From positions 4,566,001 to 4,630,000 of the forward strand of contig NZ_WOXS01000002.1 in the NCBI RefSeq assembly GCF_009852415.1: 64,000 nucleotides of DNA, read 5' to 3'. Origin of the DNA: Streptomyces sp. Tu 3180. Lineage in GTDB: Bacteria; Actinomycetota; Actinomycetes; Streptomycetales; Streptomycetaceae. Positions 14,821-22,449 of this stretch are shown here, piece by piece. The position numbers and the translations under genes are program-made. Numbering within the stretch: position 1 is the stretch's first letter; each line of letters opens with the position of its first letter. Under the pieces are notes generated by a model. That model saw nothing but the letters and a program-made list of their open reading frames with translations, was not told the DNA's origin and made no database searches.

Positions 14821-16230
14821 CTAGTGGTGGAAGCCGGTGGCCGCGTCCCTGTCGCGGGTGAGGGGGCGCGGCTGCCCGCGCAGCTCCGGCAGCAGCCGGG
14901 CCAGGTCGTCGGCGAACAGGCCGGCGAGGTCCTCGGAGAAGCCGTTGCGGCACACCACCCGCAGCACCGACAGGTCCTGACGGTTCGCCGGGAAGGTGTA
15001 CGCGGGCACCAGCCAGCCGTGCTCCCGCATCCGCCGGGAGACGTCGAACACGTCGTACGCGGTCACGTCGTCGGCGGTCGTGAAGGCGAACACCGGCAGC
15101 TGGTCGCCCCGGGTCAGCAGCCGGAAGTCGCCGAGCGCCCCGATCCGTGCGGCGAGGCCCCGGGCCACGTCCCGCGCGGCCTGCTGCACGGCCCGGTAGC
15201 CCGCGCGGCCCAGCCGCAGGAACGTGTAGTACTGCGCCGCCACCTGCGCGCCCGGCCGGGAGAAGTTCAGCGCGAAGGTCGGCATGTCGCCGCCCAGGTA
15301 GTTCACCCGGAAGACCAGTTCCTCCGGCAGCGCGTCCGCGTCCCGCCACAGCGCCCAGCCGACGCCCGGGTAGACCAGTCCGTACTTGTGCCCGGAGGTG
15401 TTGACCGACGCCACGCGCGGGAGGCGGAAGTCCCACACCAGGTCCTCGTCGAGGAAGGGCGCGACCATCGCGCCGGACGCCCCGTCGACGTGCACCGGGA
15501 CGTCGAGGCCGGTGCGCTCCTGGAGTTCGTCCAGCGCCGCGCACAGTTCGGCGATCGGCTCGTACGACCCGTCGAAGGTGGACCCCAGGACGCCGACGAC
15601 CCCGATGGTGTCCCCGTCGCACAGCCCGGCGGCGGCCTGCGGGTCGAGGTGGAACCGCTCGCCCTCCATGGGGACCCGGCGGGCCTCCACCTCCCAGTAG
15701 GTGCAGAACTTCTCCCAGCAGACCTGGACGTTGACGCCCATGACGAGATTCGGACGGGCGTCCTTGGACGGGTACCGGCCGGCGTTCCTGCGCGCCCAGC
15801 GCCGCTTCAGCGCCATCCCGGCGAGCATGCACGCCTCGCTCGAACCGGTCGTCGAACAGCCCACGGCCGCCGACGGATCGGGCGCGTGCCACAGGTCCGC
15901 GAGCATCGCCACGCACCGCCGCTCCAGCTCGGCGGTGCGCGGGTACTCGTCCTTGTCGATCATGTTCTTGTCCCGGCACTCCGCCATCAGGACGCCGGCC
16001 TCCGGCTCCATCCAGGTGGTGACGAAGGTGGCCAGGTTCAGCCGCGCGTTGCCGTCCAGCATCAGCTCGTCGTGCACCAGTTGATAGGCCGTCGAGGGCG
16101 CCATGGGCGTCTCGGGCAGCCGGTGCAGGGGCGGCGCCTCGGTCATGTCCCCGACCGGGTTGGCCGGCCCGAGGAAGGGGTTGACGGACAGGGGCCGCCC
16201 GTCGTGCTGCGGGCCTTCGTGAAGCGGCAT
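14821..16230 (-). CDS. Glutamate decarboxylase
   Basis: 469 aa, PLP-dependent group II decarboxylase. The PLP lysine is K282 in NTSGHKYGLVYPGVGW, with HVDGASG (247-253) supplying the aspartate that contacts the ring nitrogen, and CSTTGSSEAC (125-134) near the phosphate. N-terminal similarity (YQLVHDELMLDGNARLNLATF) is that of bacterial GadA/GadB and plant GADs. It converts glutamate to GABA, consuming a proton. The next gene on the strand is a ClC-type channel or antiporter; gadB and ClC genes occur together in acid-resistance systems of other bacteria, so a shared role in pH homeostasis is plausible here but inferred. Confidence 0.93.
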   Translation of the reverse strand: MPLHEGPQHDGRPLSVNPFLGPANPVGDMTEAPPLHRLPETPMAPSTAYQLVHDELMLDGNARLNLATFVTTWMEPEAGVLMAECRDKNMIDKDEYPRTAELERRCVAMLADLWHAPDPSAAVGCSTTGSSEACMLAGMALKRRWARRNAGRYPSKDARPNLVMGVNVQVCWEKFCTYWEVEARRVPMEGERFHLDPQAAAGLCDGDTIGVVGVLGSTFDGSYEPIAELCAALDELQERTGLDVPVHVDGASGAMVAPFLDEDLVWDFRLPRVASVNTSGHKYGLVYPGVGWALWRDADALPEELVFRVNYLGGDMPTFALNFSRPGAQVAAQYYTFLRLGRAGYRAVQQAARDVARGLAARIGALGDFRLLTRGDQLPVFAFTTADDVTAYDVFDVSRRMREHGWLVPAYTFPANRQDLSVLRVVCRNGFSEDLAGLFADDLARLLPELRGQPRPLTRDRDAATGFHH

Positions 16231-16326
16231 GGATGCCTCCGGGTCTCGGGAGCGGGCGGGAGGGACAGGGGAGGGGGAGGGGCGAGGAAGGCGGGGACGG
16301 ACGCGCCGGCGAGGACGGGACGGCGG

Positions 16327-17613
16327 TCACCGGACCGCCGTCCCGTCCGCCCGCAGCTGCATCTGCGGGCGGCCCGTGACCAGCAGCCAGGCCGGCAGGG
16401 AGGCGAGGCACAGGAGCGTGAGGATTCCCGGTGAGGCGACCAGGACGGCGGCGACGAACAGGCTCATCCAGCCCTGCCGGGTGATGGCCAGCAGGATCCC
16501 CAGCACCCCCGCCGACACGCCCACCGCCGGGTGCACCCCGGGCACCAGGGCGTGCGCGCACAGCCCGAGCGCCGTGCCGACGAACACCGCCGGGAAGATC
16601 CGCCCGCCCCGGAAGCCGCAGGACGCGGCGACGAGCAGCGCGGCCAGCTTCACCACCGTCATCGTCGCGAACCCGCCCGCCGACCAGCCGTCGGGATCGT
16701 GTGCCAGCTCCGCGACCTCGTCGAGCCCCTTGAACAGCGTCAGGTGCCCGCCCAGGGCCGCCAGGGCGCCCAGCACCGCACCGCCGGCCGGAAGCATCAG
16801 CATCGGGTGCCGCAGCCGCCGGAACGCCCCGTGGACGTACGGGAAGGCGTACACGGCGCACATCCCGAGCAGCGCGCCCGCCGGGGCGATCACGAGCGCC
16901 GCCAGCAGGTCGCCCCAGCCGGGCCGTCCGAACGACGGCAGGTGCAGGTCGAAGTGCGGATCCGCCAGCAGCGAGGCGGTGAGCGCACCGGCCCCCGCGG
17001 CGGCCAGCGGCGCGAACAGGCTGTCCCACAGCCGTCCCTTGACCCGCTGCCCCGCCAGCGCCTCGGAGATGACCAGCGCGGCGGCCACCGGCGTGCCGAA
17101 CAGCGCGCCGATCGTCGCCGCCTCCGCCAGCGCCACCCAGCCGCGTTCCGGCGCCCGGGGGAAGGCCCTCGTGCCCAGCCGGACCGCGAGGGAGACGTTC
17201 ACGGCGATGATCGGGTTCTCCGGTCCGAGGCTCGGCCCGCCGGCCAGCATCAGGGCGGCGGCCAGCAGCAGCCCCGGCAGCACCGCGGGCGGCAGCACGG
17301 GCGCGTCGAGACCGGTGGTCGCCGGATCGGGGCCCGCGTGCCCCGGGACCCTCCACACCACCAGCCCCACCGCGATCCCGGTGGTGACGAGCACCGCGAA
17401 CATCCAGGGCACGGAGTACCGGCCGATCCCCAGCGCGTCCGGCAGGTCCTGCCACAGCACGTCCTGGAGCTCCCCGGCCGCGGCGCTCACCCCCAGCAGG
17501 ACCAGGCTCGCCGCCACGCCCACGAGCAGCGCCGGGACGAGGGTCGGCAGCAGGGCGCGTGCCGGAGTCGCCGGGGCGGTGGAGGGTGACTGCTGTGCGC
17601 TGTCCTGGGCCAC
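16327..17613 (-). CDS. ClC-type chloride channel or transporter
   Basis: 428 aa from GTG (VAQDSAQQSP). A multi-pass membrane protein of the voltage-gated chloride channel family: the selectivity segment appears as GGPSLGPENPIIAVNVSLAV, followed by ALFGTPVAAALVISEAL and SCGFRGGRIFPAVFVGTALG. The hallmark GxxGPE glutamate is kept (SLGPENP). It lies 96 bp upstream of glutamate decarboxylase on the same strand. In enterobacteria a ClC antiporter supports the GAD acid response, which makes the pairing notable. Divergent from tipA. Whether it is a channel or H+/Cl- antiporter cannot be told. Confidence 0.85.
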   Translation of the reverse strand: MAQDSAQQSPSTAPATPARALLPTLVPALLVGVAASLVLLGVSAAAGELQDVLWQDLPDALGIGRYSVPWMFAVLVTTGIAVGLVVWRVPGHAGPDPATTGLDAPVLPPAVLPGLLLAAALMLAGGPSLGPENPIIAVNVSLAVRLGTRAFPRAPERGWVALAEAATIGALFGTPVAAALVISEALAGQRVKGRLWDSLFAPLAAAGAGALTASLLADPHFDLHLPSFGRPGWGDLLAALVIAPAGALLGMCAVYAFPYVHGAFRRLRHPMLMLPAGGAVLGALAALGGHLTLFKGLDEVAELAHDPDGWSAGGFATMTVVKLAALLVAASCGFRGGRIFPAVFVGTALGLCAHALVPGVHPAVGVSAGVLGILLAITRQGWMSLFVAAVLVASPGILTLLCLASLPAWLLVTGRPQMQLRADGTAVR

Positions 17614-17674
17614 GGGCACAAGATAGGCGGACCAAAGGCGCAAATCCGGCACAACATCCGGGGAAGTGTTCGGC

Positions 17675-17705
17675 TTGCACCTCACGCGGCGTGAGGATCC
17701 AGGGT
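17675..17705 (+). promoter_or_regulatory. tipA promoter with MerR-type operator
   Basis: -35 TTGCAC (17675-17680), -10 CAGGGT (17700-17705), with a 19-bp spacer that holds the inverted repeat CCTCACG-CGG-CGTGAGG (17680-17696). This matches the well-studied thiostrepton-inducible tipA promoter of S. lividans in spacer length and palindrome. MerR proteins act by untwisting such over-long spacers. It should be activated by TipAL bound to thiopeptide. Confidence 0.9.
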
Positions 17706-17732
17706 GGAGGGCGTACCGAGAAGGGAGCGGAA

Positions 17733-18494
17733 GTGAGCTACTCCGTGGGACAGGTGGCGGGCTTCGCCGGCGTCACGGTGCGCACCCTGCACCACTACGA
17801 CGACATCGGCCTGCTCGTCCCGAGCGAGCGCAGCCACGCGGGCCACCGGCGTTACGGCGACGCCGACCTCGACCGGCTGCAGCAGGTCCTGTTCTACCGG
17901 GAGCTCGGCTTCCCGCTCGAGGAGATCGCCGCCCTGCTCGACGACCCGGACGCGGACCCCCGCGCGCACCTGCGCCGCCAGCACGACCTGCTGACCGCCC
18001 GGATCGAGAAGCTGCAGAAGATGGCGGCGGCCGTCGAACACGCCATGGAGGCGCGCAACATGGGCATCAACCTCACGCCCGAGGAGAAGTTCGAGGTCTT
18101 CGGGGACCACGACCCCGAGCAGTACGAGGACGAGGTGCGCGAACGCTGGGGCGACACCGACGCCTACCGGCAGTCGCAGCAGCGCGCCGCGTCCTGCACC
18201 AAGGAGGACTGGCAGCGGATCCAGCGCGAGGCCGACGAGGTCACCCGGCGCTTCGTCGCCCTGATGGAGGCGGGCGAACCCGCCGACTCCGAGGCGGCGA
18301 TGGACGCCGCCGAGGAGCACCGCCGGTGGATCTCGCGCAGCCACTACGACTGCGGGTACGAGATGCACACCTGCCTCGGCGAGATGTACGTGGCCGACGA
18401 GCGGTTCACCCGCACCATCGACAAGGCGAGGCCCGGTCTCGCCGCCTACCAGCGCGAGGCGATCCTCGCCAACGCCGCCCGGCACACCGCGTGA
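17733..18494 (+). CDS. tipA: Thiostrepton-induced MerR regulator TipAL/TipAS
   Basis: 253 aa, exactly the length of S. lividans TipAL. N-terminal MerR domain (VSYSVGQVAGFAGVTVRTLH, then HYDDIGLLVPSERSHAGHRRY) and C-terminal thiopeptide-binding domain. Internal ATG at 18060 (codon 110, MGINLTPEEKFEVFG) would give the 144-residue TipAS made from the same mRNA, which traps thiopeptides. The cysteine that links covalently to thiostrepton is conserved as C214 (MHTCLGEMY); C207 is also present. RBS GGGAGCGG precedes the GTG. TipAL activates its own promoter upon thiopeptide binding; the operator upstream is intact. Confidence 0.97.
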   Translation: MSYSVGQVAGFAGVTVRTLHHYDDIGLLVPSERSHAGHRRYGDADLDRLQQVLFYRELGFPLEEIAALLDDPDADPRAHLRRQHDLLTARIEKLQKMAAAVEHAMEARNMGINLTPEEKFEVFGDHDPEQYEDEVRERWGDTDAYRQSQQRAASCTKEDWQRIQREADEVTRRFVALMEAGEPADSEAAMDAAEEHRRWISRSHYDCGYEMHTCLGEMYVADERFTRTIDKARPGLAAYQREAILANAARHTA

Positions 18495-18507
18495 GCCCCT
18501 GGCCCGG

Positions 18508-18873
18508 TCACTCCCGGGCCAGGACCACCGCCGTGCCGTACGCGCACACCTCGGTGCCCACGTCGGCCGCGTCCGTCACGTCGAAGCGGAACGCCAGCAC
18601 GGCGTCGGCACCCCGCGCGCGTGCCTGCTCGACCAGCCGCTCCATGGCCTGGTTGCGGGTCTCCACGAGCGTCTTGGTCAGCCCCTTGAGCTCGCCGCCG
18701 ACCATCGACTTCAGGCCGGCCCCGATCTGGCTGCCGAGGTGCCGGGACCGCACGGTCAGACCGAAGACCTCACCGAGGACCTCCTGCACCCGGTACCCCG
18801 GGACGTCGTTCGTCGTGACCACCAGGACGTCGGGCCGTGGCCCCTGTCCGCCGCCGTGTTCCTCGATGCCCAT
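18508..18873 (-). CDS. YbjQ family protein (UPF0145)
   Basis: 121 aa from MGIEEHGGGQG. It has the family pattern DVLVVTTNDVPGYRVQEVLG, followed by GLTVRSRH and the later ARGADAVLAFRFD. YbjQ proteins form pentamers and are labelled heavy-metal binding on weak grounds; the true function is not known. It converges with tipA (13 bp between stops) and is divergent from the DedA gene. An open frame further upstream, to 18987, runs through the DedA promoter area and is not used. Confidence 0.85.
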   Translation of the reverse strand: MGIEEHGGGQGPRPDVLVVTTNDVPGYRVQEVLGEVFGLTVRSRHLGSQIGAGLKSMVGGELKGLTKTLVETRNQAMERLVEQARARGADAVLAFRFDVTDAADVGTEVCAYGTAVVLARE

Positions 18874-19007
18874 GGCTCCCAGCTTCACCCCGGGCGGGCC
18901 ACAGTGCATCCTGGGTACCCCCGTGGAACCCGGGTCCTGACGGTTGCGTTGATAGTTTGGGCAACCAGCCCGGCCCTTATCCCCCAAGCAGCAGGAGCCA
19001 CATCCCC

Positions 19008-19955
19008 GTGACCACCCTTGCGCTCGGCCCCGAGTGGCTGAGCCCGGACTACCTGATCGAGACCTTCAGCCTTCCCGGCATCCTGCTGATCGTCTTCGCG
19101 GAGTCCGGACTCTTCGCGTTCCTGCCCGGTGACTCCCTGCTGTTCACGGCGGGGCTCTTCGTGGCCGAGGGCAACTACATCAGCCAGCCGCTGTGGCTGG
19201 TGTGCACGCTGATCGTGCTGGCCGCCGTCATCGGCGACCAGGTCGGATACATGATCGGCAAGTTCTTCGGACCCCGGCTGTTCAGCCGGCCGAACTCCAA
19301 GCTCTTCAAACAGGAGAACCTGGAGAAGGCCCACGAGTTCATGGAGAAGTACGGCCCCAAGGCGATCGTCCTGGCCCGCTTCGTCCCGATCGTGCGCACC
19401 TTCGCCCCCATCGTGGCCGGCGCCGGCCGCATGAAGTACCGCACGTTCCTCACGTACAACGTCATCGGCGGCATCGCCTGGGGAACCGGCGTCACCCTCG
19501 CCGGGTACTGGCTCGGCCAGATCGAGTTCATCAAGACCAACGTCGAGGCGATCCTCATCCTGATCGTCTTCGTCTCCGTGGTCCCGATCATCATCGAGTA
19601 CCTGCGCGAGCGCGGCAAGAAGAAGCGCGCCGCCGCCGAGGCCCCGGCCGCCCCGCAGCAGCCGCAGTACGCACGGCACCCCCAGGCCCCCGTCATGGAC
19701 GACGCCACGACCCAGCTGCGCCGCATCACCCCTGACCGGCAGCCGCCCCGGCAGACCGCCCACCAGCCCTACGGCAACCAGCACCAGGGCTACCCGCAGC
19801 AGCACCCCCAGCACCCCCAGCACCCCCAGCACCCCCAGCAGCCGTACGGCAACGGCCAGTACCACGGCCAGTACCCGCAGGGCCCGGGCCAGGGTCAGGA
19901 ACAGGGCCAGGGCCCGGGCTACCACCAGCAGCAGCCGTACAACGGCGGTTACTGA
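19008..19955 (+). CDS. DedA family membrane protein with long Q/P/H-rich tail
   Basis: 315 aa from GTG (VTTLALGPEWL), RBS GCAGGAG. The DedA/SNARE-associated fold is clear: GILLIVFAESGLFAFLPGDS, the cytoplasmic segment GKFFGPRLFSRPN, and the conserved FVPIVRTFAPIVAGAGRM. Such proteins include undecaprenyl-phosphate flippases (UptA type), so recycling of the cell-wall lipid carrier is a reasonable guess. After residue 205 the protein has a disordered cytoplasmic tail of about 110 residues rich in Q, P, H, Y and G, with QHP repeats coded by tandem 9-mers. A terminator-like hairpin follows. Confidence 0.9.
   Translation: MTTLALGPEWLSPDYLIETFSLPGILLIVFAESGLFAFLPGDSLLFTAGLFVAEGNYISQPLWLVCTLIVLAAVIGDQVGYMIGKFFGPRLFSRPNSKLFKQENLEKAHEFMEKYGPKAIVLARFVPIVRTFAPIVAGAGRMKYRTFLTYNVIGGIAWGTGVTLAGYWLGQIEFIKTNVEAILILIVFVSVVPIIIEYLRERGKKKRAAAEAPAAPQQPQYARHPQAPVMDDATTQLRRITPDRQPPRQTAHQPYGNQHQGYPQQHPQHPQHPQHPQQPYGNGQYHGQYPQGPGQGQEQGQGPGYHQQQPYNGGY
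19801..19836 (+). repeat. Four tandem 9-bp units within the DedA tail
   Basis: AGCACCCCC is repeated four times without change, coding for repeated Q-H-P in the disordered C-terminal tail. Repeat number is a likely source of length polymorphism between strains, and because the unit is 9 bp it keeps frame. Confidence 0.85.
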
Positions 19956-19971
19956 ACCGGAACCGGACCGG

Positions 19972-20001
19972 GGACGCGGGGCGGCTAGAAGCCCCGCGTC
20001 C
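19972..20001. terminator. Shared hairpin between convergent DedA and ThrE genes
   Basis: GGACGCGGGGC (19972-19982), 8-nt loop, complementary arm 19991-20001. The right arm falls in the last codons of the minus-strand thrE-like gene. It can serve as a terminator for both directions. Confidence 0.65.
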
Positions 20002-21745
20002 GCTTGGCCGCCCTGCGCTTCTCGGCGGAGCCGATCCGCAGGAACAGGCGCGAGATCTCCGAACCGAGGTTCACCCCGATCGCGATGGCCATGGCCAGCG
20101 CCACGGCCTTCGTGAGGGACACCAGCCCCGAGTCGACCTCGCTCTGGGCGATCCCCAGCAGACCGAAGTACGTGGCGGAACCGGGCAGCAGCGGTCCGAT
20201 CGCCGCCGTGGTGTACGGCAGCGCGGACGCGAACCGGTACCGGGCCAGCAACTGCCCGAACAGGCCCACCACACCCGCCGCCACGGCCGTGGACGCCACC
20301 GGCGAGATGCCGCCCGCGTAGTGCATCGCCCCGTACACCACCCACGCGACCCCGCCGTTCAGGGTCACCATCAGCACGGTGGACCGTTCCTGCTGGAGCA
20401 GCACCGCGAAGGTCAGCGACAGCAGCATCGACGCGGTGATCTGCCACACCGGCCGCTCGGAGACGCCGAGCGCCGCGTCCGGGTTCAGCTTGGCGCCCAG
20501 CTGCACGCCGAAGTACAGCACCGTCAGCACCCCGGTCACGATGCCCACGAAGAAGTACAGGACCTCCAGCAGGCGCGCGGACGCGGTGATGTAGAAGCCG
20601 GTCAGACCGTCCTGCACGCCCGCCACCAGCGCCCGCCCGGGCAGCAGCGCGAACAGCCCGCCGGTGATCACCGCGGACGCCTTCACGTCCGCGTGCGCCA
20701 GCGTCAGCGTCACCCCGATCGCGGCCGGCGGCATCGCGGCCGCCGTGAACTGGTAGAACTCCGGCAGCCCGCGCCCCGCGCACAGCCAGGCCAGCCGGTC
20801 GCCGAGCATCGCGCCGACCGCGGCGGCCAGGAACACCAGGAAGTTACCGCCGACCAGCACCGAGGCGGCCCCCGCGAGCAGCCCGCTCGCCCCGGTCAGC
20901 ACCCAGCCGGGGTACGGGTGCCGGTTGCGGCGTATCTCCGCCAGCCGCCGGTAGGCCTCCTCCAGGGAGACGTGCGTCTCGTCGTCGCTGAGGTCGTCCA
21001 CCAGCCGGTACACGGCCGCCAGCCGGGTGTAGTCGGGGCTGCGGCGGCGCACCGTGCGCGACGCGGTCACCGGGTCGTCGACCAGGGACGGCTGGTAGGA
21101 GATCGACAGCAGGGTGAAGGTGACGTTGGGCTCGCAGCGGTCCAGGCCGTAGGAGCGGCACACGGCGAACATCGCCGCCTCCACGTCCTCGGCGCCCTCA
21201 CCGCCCGCCAGCAGCAGCTCCCCGATCCGCAGGGTCAGGTCGAGGACGCGCGGCACCGCGGGACCGGCCTCGTCGTGCCGCTGCACCGGCTCCGGCGCCG
21301 GCCGCTCGGTCACCGGCATGCGCAGCATCGTGCGCATCCGGTCCTGCCAGGGAACGTCCTTGGTCAGGCTGACGAGCGGTATCCCGCTCGGCGGGGTGAA
21401 CGCCGGCGGCGGCTGCCTGGAGCTGTAGGTGCTCGGCGGGCTGAACGCCGACCCCTCCGCCTCGGCCGGCTGCGGCGGAGCCACGTCCAGTCCGTCCGGG
21501 ACGGCGAACTCGGAGGTCGTCTCGGAGTCCGTACCGGTCCTCGGGACGGCCAGCCCCTTGGGAAGGGCGAACTCGGAGGTCGTCTCGGAGTCCGTACCGC
21601 TCCTCGGGACGGCCCGCCCCTTGGGGAGGGCGAACTCGGAGGTCGTCGACGACTCGGCCTCGGCCGGCGCCGCCCGGCCCCGGGGAGGCGCGAAGGCGCT
21701 CCTCGCCTCGTCCGACTGCGGCTTGCGGTCCTCCGCGTCCGTCAC
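19985..21745 (-). CDS. Threonine/serine exporter family protein (ThrE-like)
   Basis: 586 aa from GTG (VTDAEDRKPQSDE). The C-terminal 400 residues combine a ThrE domain (AMFAVCRSYGLDRCEPNVTF, VSLEEAYRRLAEIRRNRHPY) and about ten membrane segments, ending with a second exporter half-domain (LAMAIAIGVNLGSEISRL). The family exports threonine and serine in Corynebacterium. The first 140 residues are a disordered cytoplasmic region with repeated SEFALPKG...VPR motifs, coded by a tandem 63-bp repeat. A start further upstream (21838) is possible but lacks an RBS. Convergent with the DedA gene. Confidence 0.85.
   Translation of the reverse strand: MTDAEDRKPQSDEARSAFAPPRGRAAPAEAESSTTSEFALPKGRAVPRSGTDSETTSEFALPKGLAVPRTGTDSETTSEFAVPDGLDVAPPQPAEAEGSAFSPPSTYSSRQPPPAFTPPSGIPLVSLTKDVPWQDRMRTMLRMPVTERPAPEPVQRHDEAGPAVPRVLDLTLRIGELLLAGGEGAEDVEAAMFAVCRSYGLDRCEPNVTFTLLSISYQPSLVDDPVTASRTVRRRSPDYTRLAAVYRLVDDLSDDETHVSLEEAYRRLAEIRRNRHPYPGWVLTGASGLLAGAASVLVGGNFLVFLAAAVGAMLGDRLAWLCAGRGLPEFYQFTAAAMPPAAIGVTLTLAHADVKASAVITGGLFALLPGRALVAGVQDGLTGFYITASARLLEVLYFFVGIVTGVLTVLYFGVQLGAKLNPDAALGVSERPVWQITASMLLSLTFAVLLQQERSTVLMVTLNGGVAWVVYGAMHYAGGISPVASTAVAAGVVGLFGQLLARYRFASALPYTTAAIGPLLPGSATYFGLLGIAQSEVDSGLVSLTKAVALAMAIAIGVNLGSEISRLFLRIGSAEKRRAAKRTRGF
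21504..21650 (-). repeat. Tandem 63-bp repeats in the 5' part of the thrE-like gene
   Basis: Units 21504-21566 and 21567-21629 differ at only a few positions, and a partial third unit follows (21630-21650). They encode repeated 21-residue blocks with the core EFALPKG and TDSETTS in the disordered N-terminus. The unit length is a multiple of three, so copy number can change without breaking the gene. Confidence 0.8.
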
Positions 21746-21878
21746 TTGCCCTGCGCTCCCTGTACGACGTACGGCACCGCCCGTGAGCCTGCCCCCGCCC
21801 AGTATGCGCACGCACAGCAGGACGGGCCGCACGCGCACGCGTGCGACCCGTCCTGCGACTGGCGCGGGGGCCGGAGGC

Positions 21879-22370
21879 TCAGTGGCCGCCCTGCTCCTCG
21901 AAGCGCTTGTAGGACCGCTCGATCTCGGCCTCGGCGTCCACCCGGCCCACCCAGTTGGCGCCCTCGACCGACTTGCCCGGCTCCAGGTCCTTGTAGACCT
22001 CGAAGAAGTGCTGGATCTCCAGGCGGTCGAACTCGGACACGTGGTGGATGTCCCGCAGGTGCTCCACGCGCGGGTCCGTCGCCGGGACGCACAGCAGCTT
22101 GTCGTCGCCGCCGGCCTCGTCCGTCATGCGGAACATGCCGATCGCGCGGCAGCGGATCAGGCAGCCCGGGAAGGTCGGCTCGTCGAGGATGACCAGCGCG
22201 TCCAGCGGGTCGCCGTCCTCGCCGAGGGTGTTCTCGACGAAGCCGTAGTCGGTCGGGTAGGCGGTCGAGGTGAAAAGTCGACGGTCCAGGCGGATCCGAC
22301 CCGTCTCGTGGTCCACCTCGTACTTGTTCCGCGAACCCTTCGGGATCTCGATCGTGACGTCGAACTCCAC
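21879..22370 (-). CDS. ppa: Inorganic pyrophosphatase
   Basis: 163 aa from GTG (VEFDVTIEIPKGSRNKYEVD). Family I soluble pyrophosphatase: the active-site block DYGFVENTLGEDGDPLDALV with its metal-binding aspartates is complete. It splits PPi made by biosynthesis to drive those reactions. The start is decided by the RBS: GGAGGAG lies 6 bp before this GTG, and the in-frame ATG 15 bp upstream is itself part of that RBS. The length equals that of S. coelicolor Ppa. It is divergent from the dacB-like gene; the 79-bp gap must contain both promoters. Confidence 0.96.
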   Translation of the reverse strand: MEFDVTIEIPKGSRNKYEVDHETGRIRLDRRLFTSTAYPTDYGFVENTLGEDGDPLDALVILDEPTFPGCLIRCRAIGMFRMTDEAGGDDKLLCVPATDPRVEHLRDIHHVSEFDRLEIQHFFEVYKDLEPGKSVEGANWVGRVDAEAEIERSYKRFEEQGGH

Positions 22371-22449
22371 CGGTGGCTCCTCCATGATCAGCACATAGTT
22401 CTGGTGGTTAAGTGTCCCTCACGCAGGTGTGTGATCGCGAAAGGGGCTG

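Noticed and set aside
14705..17680. Very long minus-strand frame (991 codons) overlapping glutamate decarboxylase and the ClC gene
   Set aside because: It is the shadow frame of two well-supported genes; its composition is dominated by G, R and A.
22370..22394. In-frame ATGs upstream of the chosen ppa start
   Set aside because: The nearest ATG forms part of the RBS GGAGGAG for the GTG start, and the GTG gives the family-standard 163 residues.
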